Source: Desulfosudis oleivorans
GTDB taxonomy: Bacteria > Desulfobacterota > Desulfobacteria > Desulfobacterales > SURF-7
DNA length: 64,000 bases
Assembly (NCBI GenBank): GCA_020723305.1
Contig: DYJC01000018.1
Location: forward strand, 1 to 64,000
Direction: 5' to 3'
Positions 45,195 to 53,816 of this stretch are shown piece by piece. A program made the translations under genes and the position numbers. Below the pieces are notes generated by a model, which worked only from the letters and a program-made list of their open reading frames with translations, made no database searches and was not told where the DNA came from. Within the stretch, counting starts at the first letter, position 1. Every line of letters begins with the position of its first letter.

Positions 45195-48100
45195 ATGGCA
45201 AAGAATCCATGGAAAAGTTGGCATGATGTTGTGACATTGCGCGACGACCTCAAATCCGGCGAATTGCCGTTGCACATGTTTGCCGCTGATCTCTATGATG
45301 TCGCAATGCAGCGTGGGGAACGGCCGGTTTATGAAAATCCGGAACAGTTTTTTGCCTTGACCTATCCGACCTATAATTTGCGTCAACTCGTTCGCGACGT
45401 AGCCCTCCGTGTAGCTGGAAAAAATGACAAGGCGGTTCGTCAGCTTGAATTAACCTATGGCGGTGGCAAGACACATACCTTGATTACGCTTCGGCACCTG
45501 ATGAGTGATCCGGAAAATCTTCCGTCTCTGACAGCGGTTGATGAATTTAAGGCTCATATCGGCCAGGACTTTCCCAAAGCGCGAATTGCCTGTATCTGTT
45601 TTGATTACCTGGACATTGAAAAAGGAATGAAGATTTCGGCACCGGATGGTACAACAAGAACGCTTAAGCAGCCCTGGAGCGTTTTGGCGTATCAGATCGC
45701 CGGTGATAAAGGCCTTCAATTGCTTCATCCGGATAACCTGGCCGAGGAGAGGGAATCAGCACCGGCTACCAATCTGCTGACCGATTTGCTGAAATTACCC
45801 CTAAAAGAAGGGCTTGGGATTCTTGTGCTCATTGATGAGGTATTGATGTATGTCCGGGAAAAAGTAGCCTCGGATGCCAAATGGAATGACCGGATCATCA
45901 ATTTTTTTCAGTACCTGACCCAGGCCGCGACCAAGGTGGATCGATGTTGCATCGTGGCATCTTTGCTTGCAAGTGATCCGTTGAAAACAGATGTTTTCGG
46001 TCGGAAACTTCAGGGTGAACTGTATGATATTTTTCAGCGTCAGCGTGAAGAAGCGGTGGAACCGGTTGTGAAAGAAGACGTAGCAGAGGTCCTTCGTCGC
46101 CGTTTTTTTACTCCGGAATCGATCAGGGATCGTGATGCCTTTCGGCCCCATGTTCAAGCCGCCCTCAAGGGCCTGTTTGATTTGGACGAACAGACCCAGA
46201 GGCAGGGGGCGGATGCTGAGGCTCGTTTTCTTCGCAGTTTTCCTTTTCATCCGGATCTGACAGAGGTGTTTTATACCAAATGGACTCAACTGGATCGATT
46301 TCAAAAAACAAGGGGAGTGTTGCGAGCGTTTGCATTGGCGCTACGTGAAGCGGAAAAATGGGATAACAGTCCTTTAATCGGTCCTTGTGTGTTTTTAAAC
46401 CAACCGGCCAAGGAGGGCTTGTCAGAGGTTTTGCGCGAGTTGGTTACTGTCGTGGATACAGAAGAACATGAGGGTAAACGACAGGCTTGGACTGGAATTA
46501 TTGAAGGCGAACTGGGACGAGCGAGGGAGATTCAGCGGGATTCCGTTGGATTGCGTTTTCGGGAAGTAGAACAGACGGTCATTGCAACATTTCTTCATTC
46601 GCAGCCTATTGGTCAGAGCGTTAAAACCCGAGATTTAATGGTTTTAATCGCTCCAAATCGTCCGGATAAAATCGAGCTGGAAAAAGGATTGTTTCGCTGG
46701 TCGCAGGTCAGCTTCTGGTTGGATGATCAATATACTGCAGATAGCAGCAGTGAGTTGCCGGGAACATGGCGTCTGGGCAACCGTCCGAACCTCACCCAAA
46801 TGCATGCCGTGGCAGTAAACCGTGTTTCCGATGATGTGGTTCGTGCCCGGCTGCTGGATGAGATTGGAAGGACCAAGACTTTGTCTGCTGGTGCCAATGC
46901 ATTTGGTGTTCGCGTCCATACATTGCCAGCCAAACCTCGAGACATTGAAGACGATGGTCTTTTTCACTATGGTATTCTTGGGCCAAGTGGTGCAAGCGAC
47001 TCTGGTACGCCAAGCCCGAATGCTGTGCGATATCTGGAAGAAACCACCGGGCCTGAAAAACCCCGAGTTTATCGAAATTCCTTAATGCTTCTGGCTCCTT
47101 CCAAAGATGGGCTTGAAGTTGCTTCTGCAAGTGTCCGGGAATATCTGGCTTGGGAACAGGTGGGCGTTACCCTTCGGGAACAGCAAAAAGATGGTAATTT
47201 AGATGTGGCACGTATGCAGACACTTGCCATCAACCTTGACAAAGCAAAAGGTCGCATACCGGAAGCCATACGGCAGGCTTACTGTACGGTTGTAACCATA
47301 TCGGATAAAAATGAAGTGCAGGCATTCAAGATTAACGTGTCAGAGGAGACCCATTTTACCATCATCAAAAATGATGCACGTTCCAGAGTCCAGGATTCTT
47401 CGATTGCAGCAGATGCCCTGTTGCCGGATGGCCCTTATAATTTATGGCGGGAGGGTGAAACAAGCAGACGCGTAAAAGACCTATCCGGTTCTTTTGCACA
47501 ATTGCCCCACTTACCCAAAATGCTGAAAGCCCAGGCGATCATCGATACTTTGGCGGAAGGTTGTGAAATGGGGGCATTTGTATTGCGCTTGCCGCGTCCG
47601 GATGGTTCAGTCCGGACATGGTGGTTTTCAAGACCGGATGAAACTGCAATGAATGATCCGTCTCTTGAAATCGTTTTGTCTGAGGCGGCTGAGCTGCAAG
47701 AAATATCACCCTCACTGCTTATTCCGGAGCAACTGCCTGATTTGTGGCAAAATGATGCTATAACCGTTCAGGCAGTAATTGATTTTTTTAATGGATCAAA
47801 TGTCGTTCAGATTCAACGTGATGGGTATATGGAACCGCTACCGGTTCCCAAGGCATCAATAGAAGTTGTCAAACGAGCGGTCAGTCAGTCTGTCGAGTCT
47901 GGCTTGCTTTGGCTGACCAGTGGCCCGGCCAGCATCCTGGCAGAACCAATTCCTGCGGGAGTAATAACCGAACATGCATTGATTCAGAAGCCCCCAGTTC
48001 AGATTATGGCCGCTGAGATACTTCCGGAGACTTTACCCCAAGCATGGATAAATGAAACAGCATCCGCGCTTTCCATTGCCACTGCGCTATCTCAAAGATC

Positions 48101-48527
48101 CGGCAGGACGTTGCCTTGGAAAACCGTTCAAGATGTTGTGACGGCTTCTCTTCATGCACGGTTCACTAAACTTGATCCAAAATCCGAAAAATGGCCTTGT
48201 GAGTTTCCGGCTGCACAAGGAGTAATACTTAAGGTTTCTTCTGATTCTGAAGCAAATAGTGCTAACGAGTTCAAACCAGTTTATGGTGGAATGCGATTAA
48301 ATGCGAAAATGTTTGTTGCTCAAAGTGAATTAAAGCCATCAGAGATTCAAGACTTGGGAGACATTATTCCCAAACTGCTTGAGATTAAAAATAAGGCAAA
48401 TATCCCTTTGGTATTTCGTTTTCAGATCGAACTGGGAAATGTTGAAACACAGCCGGATGAGGAAACTGTGAAATCGATGAATTCATTGCTAAGAGATATT
48501 AAAAAGGGTTTTCAATTTGAGAAATGA
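45195..48527 (+). CDS. DUF499 ATPase (anti-phage associated)
   Basis: The 1110-residue protein is the DUF499 partner of DUF1156 methylases. Walker A is TYGGGKTHT with Lys92, and Walker B-like GLGILVLIDEVLMYVR lies near residue 215. Its C-terminal half has no recognised motif. Proteins of this family occur in bacterial and archaeal defense islands together with DUF1156 methylases and helicases, usually with DUF3780, which is absent here. ATG at 45195 is preferred because AAGGAG ends nine bases before it. Translation is probably coupled to the methylase. Confidence 0.88.
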   Translation: MAKNPWKSWHDVVTLRDDLKSGELPLHMFAADLYDVAMQRGERPVYENPEQFFALTYPTYNLRQLVRDVALRVAGKNDKAVRQLELTYGGGKTHTLITLRHLMSDPENLPSLTAVDEFKAHIGQDFPKARIACICFDYLDIEKGMKISAPDGTTRTLKQPWSVLAYQIAGDKGLQLLHPDNLAEERESAPATNLLTDLLKLPLKEGLGILVLIDEVLMYVREKVASDAKWNDRIINFFQYLTQAATKVDRCCIVASLLASDPLKTDVFGRKLQGELYDIFQRQREEAVEPVVKEDVAEVLRRRFFTPESIRDRDAFRPHVQAALKGLFDLDEQTQRQGADAEARFLRSFPFHPDLTEVFYTKWTQLDRFQKTRGVLRAFALALREAEKWDNSPLIGPCVFLNQPAKEGLSEVLRELVTVVDTEEHEGKRQAWTGIIEGELGRAREIQRDSVGLRFREVEQTVIATFLHSQPIGQSVKTRDLMVLIAPNRPDKIELEKGLFRWSQVSFWLDDQYTADSSSELPGTWRLGNRPNLTQMHAVAVNRVSDDVVRARLLDEIGRTKTLSAGANAFGVRVHTLPAKPRDIEDDGLFHYGILGPSGASDSGTPSPNAVRYLEETTGPEKPRVYRNSLMLLAPSKDGLEVASASVREYLAWEQVGVTLREQQKDGNLDVARMQTLAINLDKAKGRIPEAIRQAYCTVVTISDKNEVQAFKINVSEETHFTIIKNDARSRVQDSSIAADALLPDGPYNLWREGETSRRVKDLSGSFAQLPHLPKMLKAQAIIDTLAEGCEMGAFVLRLPRPDGSVRTWWFSRPDETAMNDPSLEIVLSEAAELQEISPSLLIPEQLPDLWQNDAITVQAVIDFFNGSNVVQIQRDGYMEPLPVPKASIEVVKRAVSQSVESGLLWLTSGPASILAEPIPAGVITEHALIQKPPVQIMAAEILPETLPQAWINETASALSIATALSQRSGRTLPWKTVQDVVTASLHARFTKLDPKSEKWPCEFPAAQGVILKVSSDSEANSANEFKPVYGGMRLNAKMFVAQSELKPSEIQDLGDIIPKLLEIKNKANIPLVFRFQIELGNVETQPDEETVKSMNSLLRDIKKGFQFEK

Positions 48528-48564
48528 AATAGGTAAAATATCAAATAGATTTCCCTTCTTCTTT

Positions 48565-49416
48565 TCAGAATTCCACAACCGGCATCAACGGAATCTCCGG
48601 ATAGATCTGCCCATGACAGGGCGGCATGGAGTTGTACACCCAGTTGATATCAACGCTGCCGACTTCCGTAAAACGGGAGGTTGAAAATCCATTGAAGGTT
48701 CCCCGGATCAGGACATCCTCCATTTTCATGGTGAGTCCGAAAACAGCCACATGGGCTCCTTTAGGAATGGTTTTCAGTTCCTTCCGGTAGGCAAGGGAGG
48801 AAAACGCAAGCCTTCTGCTGTCGGCTGCCTGACATTGCAGAACCGGAACGATCAACGGGAAACCGTCATCGCTAATCCATGCGATGAATTTCAAGGCATC
48901 CAGGCGGTTGAAAATTCCTTCTGCAAATGGTTTGAGAATCCTGTCCTGGATAGCGGTTTTTACACCGCTCTTGGCCCATTTGGTCATAAGAGAAGATAAT
49001 ACAATGCTGCCAAGCGGCAATCCTTCCTGACCGTATGTTTCCACAAGGTCGAAGAAGTGAACGGTGTGAATGCCGAAATAGGCATTATACCGGAACATGG
49101 TCAGATTGTTGTAGGCCTCAAATTCAGGGCCTTCTTTTTTCAGGTGCGTCCATCTTGCCTTTCCGCGCCAGACCTTGCGATCCAGGGTCATGATCAGAAA
49201 ACCGATCTGGTTGTTCTTCTGAATGTATTCCTTGCTTTTTCCCTTGCAGAACTCTCCAATGGTTACAACGGTTGAGGTTGCGGCCTGAATGGATGTGATC
49301 AAAGAGACATGGGGAAGTCCTTCCGGGGTGACAGAGGCGACAATACCGATTTTTTCTTCAGGTTTAAATGCCTTGATTTCATCTTCCGTGAATTGTTTTT
49401 TGGTGTCGGATATCAT
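48565..49416 (-). CDS. Pyridoxamine-phosphate-oxidase-like (split-barrel flavin) protein
   Basis: The 283-residue protein starts with a split-barrel domain of the flavin-reductase/PPOX type (GIVASVTPEGLPHVSLITSIQAAT) and has a longer C-terminal part with a second, similar beta region (FIAWISDDGFPLIVPVLQCQA). It could bind FMN or heme. Start 49416 has AAGGAGA upstream. It lies 10 bases after the activase gene at the end of the glycyl radical operon, so a role in that pathway, such as a redox step on its product, is likely but unproved. Confidence 0.75.
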   Translation of the reverse strand: MISDTKKQFTEDEIKAFKPEEKIGIVASVTPEGLPHVSLITSIQAATSTVVTIGEFCKGKSKEYIQKNNQIGFLIMTLDRKVWRGKARWTHLKKEGPEFEAYNNLTMFRYNAYFGIHTVHFFDLVETYGQEGLPLGSIVLSSLMTKWAKSGVKTAIQDRILKPFAEGIFNRLDALKFIAWISDDGFPLIVPVLQCQAADSRRLAFSSLAYRKELKTIPKGAHVAVFGLTMKMEDVLIRGTFNGFSTSRFTEVGSVDINWVYNSMPPCHGQIYPEIPLMPVVEF

Positions 49417-49426
49417 GGGTCTCTCC

Positions 49427-50428
49427 TTATTCATTAGCGGCGGATTGTTTTTCCGTAACTTTTTTTTCTTCCAGACGGGTTGAACCAGTCCATGCAACAA
49501 TCTCCGGATTTACGCCTGATTCTCTTGCGATCCTTGCAAACTGATCCATGGATTCTTTTGTCAGCAGCAATTCATCCTGCAATATCCATTTTTCTCCCAG
49601 CCGGAAGTATTTATCCTTACAAAGATTGTTAAAGGCACAAAGCTCCCATCGATCCACAATGTTGGGAAGGTTTTTGGCAATAAAGTCTCCGATTTTTGAA
49701 ACATTCTCCTCACGGGCCGTCATTCCGGGAATCATGGGGGTTCTGATCCAGAGAGCCGCCGGGTAAATATGACTTCTGATGTATTCTGCCGTATACAGAA
49801 GGTTTTCAAGAATCCTGCCATTGTATTCTCCGGTGAACTGTTTATGTTTTTCGGTATCCATCTCCTTTAGATCAAACAGTACCATGGAGGAGTAGGGAAG
49901 GAGTTGTTCCAGCATCCGGGTTGCATATAATCCGCAGGTGTCAAGGGCGGTATGGATTCCCCTTTCCCGAAGGGATTTCAGAAACATCCCGACAAACGCT
50001 GCCTGCATTCCGGGCTCTCCTCCGGATACAGTGATGCCGCCTTTGGATTTTTCAAAATAAGCCTTGTCCTTTACTACCTCGTTGGTCAGGTCGTCAAGAC
50101 TCCACTTTTTTCCCAGAAGCTCCATGGCGGTTGAGGGGCACTCTTTTGCACAGAGTCCGCATCCATTGCAGGCGGACCGGTTGATTTCCATACCTGCTTC
50201 CGTGAGAGAAAGCGAATGGGATTGGCATACTGCTATACAGGTTTTGCATCCCAGGCACCTTGAACCGATCCAGTGAACCTGGGGCTGCATGGAGATGCTT
50301 TCGGGGTTATGGCACCATTTGCATTTCAGGCCGCATCCTTTAAAAAATACGGTTGTGCGGATGCCTGGGCCGTCTTCCGTAGACATCCGCTGGATTTCAA
50401 GGATTCTGGCCGTTGGTTTAGAATCCAT
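49427..50428 (-). CDS. Glycyl radical enzyme activase (radical SAM)
   Basis: The 333-residue protein is a PflA-type activating enzyme. The radical-SAM cluster is bound by Cys32, Cys36 and Cys39 in CGLKCKWC, and an inserted ferredoxin region with two cluster motifs follows (CLGCKTCIAVC from 58, CNGCGLCAKEC). The inserted ferredoxin domain is typical of activases for non-pyruvate glycyl radical enzymes. It would abstract hydrogen from Gly812 of the neighbouring enzyme. Its start overlaps the end of the enzyme gene by 11 bases. Confidence 0.94.
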   Translation of the reverse strand: MDSKPTARILEIQRMSTEDGPGIRTTVFFKGCGLKCKWCHNPESISMQPQVHWIGSRCLGCKTCIAVCQSHSLSLTEAGMEINRSACNGCGLCAKECPSTAMELLGKKWSLDDLTNEVVKDKAYFEKSKGGITVSGGEPGMQAAFVGMFLKSLRERGIHTALDTCGLYATRMLEQLLPYSSMVLFDLKEMDTEKHKQFTGEYNGRILENLLYTAEYIRSHIYPAALWIRTPMIPGMTAREENVSKIGDFIAKNLPNIVDRWELCAFNNLCKDKYFRLGEKWILQDELLLTKESMDQFARIARESGVNPEIVAWTGSTRLEEKKVTEKQSAANE

Positions 50429-52931
50429 TGTGGCTGACCCTCTGGATCACTTCATTTTGAAGCTCCCGGCCTACGGTGGTAAAGTAGGCGTTGTAGCCGG
50501 TGATCCGTACAAGCAGGTGCCGGTAATCCTGTGGATTCTTCTGGGCATCGATCAGCACTTTTGGATCCAGGATATTGACCTGAAGGGCCGTGCCTCCGTT
50601 TTCCGTATATCCCCTCAGAAAAGCTTTGAATTTGTCCCGATGTTCCGGATCCCGGATAATCGACGGGTTGAATGTAATGGTATGACTGGCACCATTCGGA
50701 AGATGATTCACATAGTCTTCCCAGAATCCGGCTGTTTTGGATTTGCCGCCCAGTGCTTTTCCAACGGAATTGGCATTGGCGGTCGGCCCATGGATATCCG
50801 CACCATTGGAAGGGCAGATCGCGTTGGAGAGAAACTGCCCTTTCCGGCGGCCATCTGCGCTTGCTGCCATAACATATCCATCGCCTGCCCAGTAGTTCCA
50901 GCTCAGCATGCCGGGCCTGAATTTCCGTCCGGTTGAGCGTGTGGTATGCTTCCAGGTCTCCTCGCACCAGAGTTCCATCACCTGCGTTGCCATCCGGTCG
51001 GCTTCGTCGTCGTCCCTTCCGTACTTGGGGGCTTTGTTTTTGGCTATGGCCTGGAGGATTTCATGCCCCTGCCAGTTGTCTTTAAGCGCCTGTATCAGTT
51101 CAGACATGGTGCATTTCTTTTCGTCAAACACCAGGTATTTGATGGCCAGCAGCGAATCCACTGTGGTTGCATACGTGACCGCTTCAATGGTGGTATAGCT
51201 GATTTCCGCCCCTCCCTGGGTGACATCCAGACCTTTTTCCGCGCATCCTTTTACAAGGCAGGACAGATAGGGCGTATTGAAATACTCTTTCCGTATCGAT
51301 TCGGAGCGTTCATACAGATCCACACATTTCCGGATGATATACCGGACTTGGGCCTCAAATGCTTTCCAGAATTCCGGCCAGGTCTGAAAACCCGTGGCAT
51401 CCCCTGTAACCGGGCCGTCCTGGGTGATTTTTTCCACTTTTCCGGTCATGGGATTCCGGTAGGGAAGAAGATCTTTTCCGCCGGTCATGGCCAGTTCCAC
51501 TGCTTTTAAAAGATTCAGGTTGTTGTCAACCGTTCCGGACCGGTCATTCCCGACCATGGTGTTTTCAAGGCATCCCACCGGCGCATAGTTGAAAACATTC
51601 TCCTCGTTGATGAGATGGCTGATTCCGGACATTTTTGCCTCCAGCATCATGCCGGCCATGGATCGTTCGTCAAAGTTGAGCAGAAAGGGAGCGCCCTGAC
51701 TTGAAGAGATCATATCCGTGACTTTATCCAGGAGTGGTTCCGGTGAATTGCGATGCAGCCGGACATTGGGCTTGGGCTCTAATATTGGAGTCATTTCATC
51801 GATCACTTCCAGGAAGGCATAGGTCAGGTCATTGGTCAGATCTTTTCCGCCCTTGCCCATGCCGGAAAGGGTGATGAGCTGACCGAATCCGGCCGTAATC
51901 CCCTGGTTGCCGTTCCGGATCATGGCATCGTAAGCCGTGTTGCAATGGATCCAGAAACATTTCAGAATCTCTTTTCCAAATTCCCGATTCATTCCCATGT
52001 TCAGGGAATGCTCCCAGAAGGGCAGGAGATACTGGTCGATTCTCCCGAAAGAGATTCCAGGCCCCGGGTAATTCTCATCACTCATGATCAGCATGTGGGT
52101 GATCCAGAGAGCCTGAACCGCTTCCCAGAAGGTTTTCGGGGGTTCCCAGGGAACACGATCCAGATTTTGCGCCATCTGCATGAGTTCTTCCTTCCGGATC
52201 GGGTCTGTTCCCGGTTTGGCCAGATTCCGGCACAATTTTGCATAGGCAGCTGAAAAATCTCTCGGCATGGTAGATGCTGTGATCATGGCGCGCAACTGAG
52301 ATCCTTTTGTTCCGGATTTTTCAGCTTGGTTCAACTGATTGTACTTCCGGGTAAGATCTTCATGGATACCTTTCCACCCAATCTGCAAAGCTCTTTCATG
52401 ACCGGGAATCAGGTGACCGCTTGTGGCACCGGAATTGCCGTAACCATGATCATGGAACCATTTCATCGCAGCCCTGGCGCCCTGTTTTCCGGCTGTCAGT
52501 TTATCGTATTGTTTCTGCTCTTCCCGGTTCAGACAAAGGGAAGTCTGGACATTGAACCGTCCGCCGGCGATCAGGTCTCCGGGAAGGATCTCTTTGGGAA
52601 CATGGCTCACCATGGTTTCCTTGACAAACCACGCTCTTCTTTCCGGCAGGCTCCAGGACCAGAAATTCTTATCCAGATCAACCGGCCTTGCTGCCTGGCG
52701 ATAGGAACTCACCATGGTCTGCATCAGCATATAGGTTTCCGGAACAATATAAAATGTCATCTCATTGAACTGGATATCCCAGGGGGTTCCGGTAGACCAT
52801 GCAGTGTATTCATTGTTCCAGGCCCGCTCGGTTCCCTTGAAGTAGTAGTCTCTGAGCCAGGAGATTCTGCTGGAAAGGCTTTTGGGCTTTTTGATCTCTG
52901 GAATTTCTTTTTGAAGCGCTGGTAAGGTCAT
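50418..52931 (-). CDS. Glycyl radical enzyme of unknown substrate
   Basis: The 837-residue protein is a pyruvate-formate-lyase-like glycyl radical enzyme. The thiyl cysteine is Cys454 with the acid Glu456 in the motif GCLEN, and the radical glycine is Gly812 in RITGYNAYF. The GC-x-E pair is typical of eliminases and decarboxylases rather than true PFL, which has two adjacent cysteines. No small subunits (benzylsuccinate synthase), microcompartment genes (choline or propanediol lyases) or transporter are adjacent. A one-subunit arylacetate decarboxylase-like enzyme is one candidate. GGAG precedes the ATG. Confidence 0.92.
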   Translation of the reverse strand: MTLPALQKEIPEIKKPKSLSSRISWLRDYYFKGTERAWNNEYTAWSTGTPWDIQFNEMTFYIVPETYMLMQTMVSSYRQAARPVDLDKNFWSWSLPERRAWFVKETMVSHVPKEILPGDLIAGGRFNVQTSLCLNREEQKQYDKLTAGKQGARAAMKWFHDHGYGNSGATSGHLIPGHERALQIGWKGIHEDLTRKYNQLNQAEKSGTKGSQLRAMITASTMPRDFSAAYAKLCRNLAKPGTDPIRKEELMQMAQNLDRVPWEPPKTFWEAVQALWITHMLIMSDENYPGPGISFGRIDQYLLPFWEHSLNMGMNREFGKEILKCFWIHCNTAYDAMIRNGNQGITAGFGQLITLSGMGKGGKDLTNDLTYAFLEVIDEMTPILEPKPNVRLHRNSPEPLLDKVTDMISSSQGAPFLLNFDERSMAGMMLEAKMSGISHLINEENVFNYAPVGCLENTMVGNDRSGTVDNNLNLLKAVELAMTGGKDLLPYRNPMTGKVEKITQDGPVTGDATGFQTWPEFWKAFEAQVRYIIRKCVDLYERSESIRKEYFNTPYLSCLVKGCAEKGLDVTQGGAEISYTTIEAVTYATTVDSLLAIKYLVFDEKKCTMSELIQALKDNWQGHEILQAIAKNKAPKYGRDDDEADRMATQVMELWCEETWKHTTRSTGRKFRPGMLSWNYWAGDGYVMAASADGRRKGQFLSNAICPSNGADIHGPTANANSVGKALGGKSKTAGFWEDYVNHLPNGASHTITFNPSIIRDPEHRDKFKAFLRGYTENGGTALQVNILDPKVLIDAQKNPQDYRHLLVRITGYNAYFTTVGRELQNEVIQRVSHNGF

Positions 52932-52941
52932 GGTGGTCTCC

Positions 52942-53664
52942 TTATTTGTTTATGAGTTCTTTCAGGATTTTTTCGCCATGGGCAAGCAGACGGGTCATCA
53001 CATGCACAGCATCGTCCTCACTCTTTTTTTCAATGGCGGTTGCCAGTTGATGGTGAAACTCAAGAACGGCTGGAATCACGGAAGGCAGGCTGAAAAACAA
53101 TCCGGTAAGATTGGTGTAAACCTGTTTGAAAGAGTTCAGGAGAAGGGGATAGCTCGGATTGTCGGTTAAAATGGCAAGAAGCAGGTGAAATTGAAAATCC
53201 AGTTCGGTCAGAAGGGATATGTTATTCCGGGCAGCGTCCTGTTCCTGAAGAACAAGCTGATTCAGTTCTCCTGCCTGTTCGTCTGTACGGTTTTTTGCCG
53301 CCAGTCTTGCATTTTCGGTTTCAAACAGAATCCGCATATCCAGCAGCCCTTCCAGAAGCTTTGGCTCCAGTTTTCCGTCATGATAGTTGACCAGGGAGTT
53401 CAATAGGGCAAGAGAACCTTCTTTTCTGTAATCATTGACAACCGAGCCAATCCTGGGCTTCAGGGAAACCAGCCCCTTGGCGGCGATGTCCACAAGCGCT
53501 TCGTGGACAACCGGCCTGCTGACACCAAGCTGCATGGCCAGTTCTCTTTCCGAGGGAAGTTTCTGCCCCGGAGACAATTTTCCGGAGATGATCAACTCTT
53601 CAAAACGGGTAACGCACACATCTTTTAATGAATCGGTTTTCACCGGCTTTAATCTGGGTATCAT
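52942..53664 (-). CDS. GntR/FCD-family transcriptional regulator
   Basis: The 240-residue protein has an N-terminal GntR winged helix (KLPSERELAMQLGVSRPVVHEAL, shown as landmark) and a C-terminal all-helical FCD ligand-binding domain with metal-binding-type histidines. This subgroup includes FadR, PdhR and LldR. Start 53664 has AAAAGGAAA upstream; a longer frame from 53724 would cross the promoter. The perfect TGGT-ATT-ACCA site just upstream is its expected operator. It leads the glycyl radical operon, 10 bases before the enzyme gene, so an organic acid inducer is likely. Confidence 0.9.
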   Translation of the reverse strand: MIPRLKPVKTDSLKDVCVTRFEELIISGKLSPGQKLPSERELAMQLGVSRPVVHEALVDIAAKGLVSLKPRIGSVVNDYRKEGSLALLNSLVNYHDGKLEPKLLEGLLDMRILFETENARLAAKNRTDEQAGELNQLVLQEQDAARNNISLLTELDFQFHLLLAILTDNPSYPLLLNSFKQVYTNLTGLFFSLPSVIPAVLEFHHQLATAIEKKSEDDAVHVMTRLLAHGEKILKELINK

Positions 53665-53685
53665 CAGTTTTCCTTTTCTGGCTGG

Positions 53686-53724
53686 TGGTATTACCAGGCT
53701 ACCGTATCCCCATACCTCTGTCAA
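53686..53724 (-). promoter_or_regulatory. Promoter and FCD-type operator of the glycyl radical operon
   Basis: On the minus strand TTGACA (53724-53719) is followed after 17 bases by TAGCCT (53701-53696). The operator tggtattacca (53686-53696) abuts the -10 box and matches the TGGT-N3-ACCA pattern of FadR-like regulators. Repression by the first gene of the operon is expected. Confidence 0.7.
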
Positions 53725-53741
53725 GTAGAAAATGAAACATA

Positions 53742-53770
53742 TTGACCATCCATCCGGAAGAGACTATAGA
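53742..53770 (+). promoter_or_regulatory. Sigma-70 promoter of the ankyrin lipoprotein gene
   Basis: TTGACC at 53742-53747 and TATAGA at 53765-53770 are separated by 17 bases. The gene starts at 53817. It diverges from the glycyl radical operon promoter, with about 20 bases between the two -35 boxes. Confidence 0.65.
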
Positions 53771-53816
53771 AATGGTGTCGATGGTTCTATAACATCCTAA
53801 CCCAGTATGCGAATTC

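Noticed and set aside
50289..50936. Plus-strand open frame of 215 codons opposite the activase and glycyl radical enzyme genes
   Set aside because: It lies fully antisense to two well-supported genes and has no ribosome-binding site or family motif.
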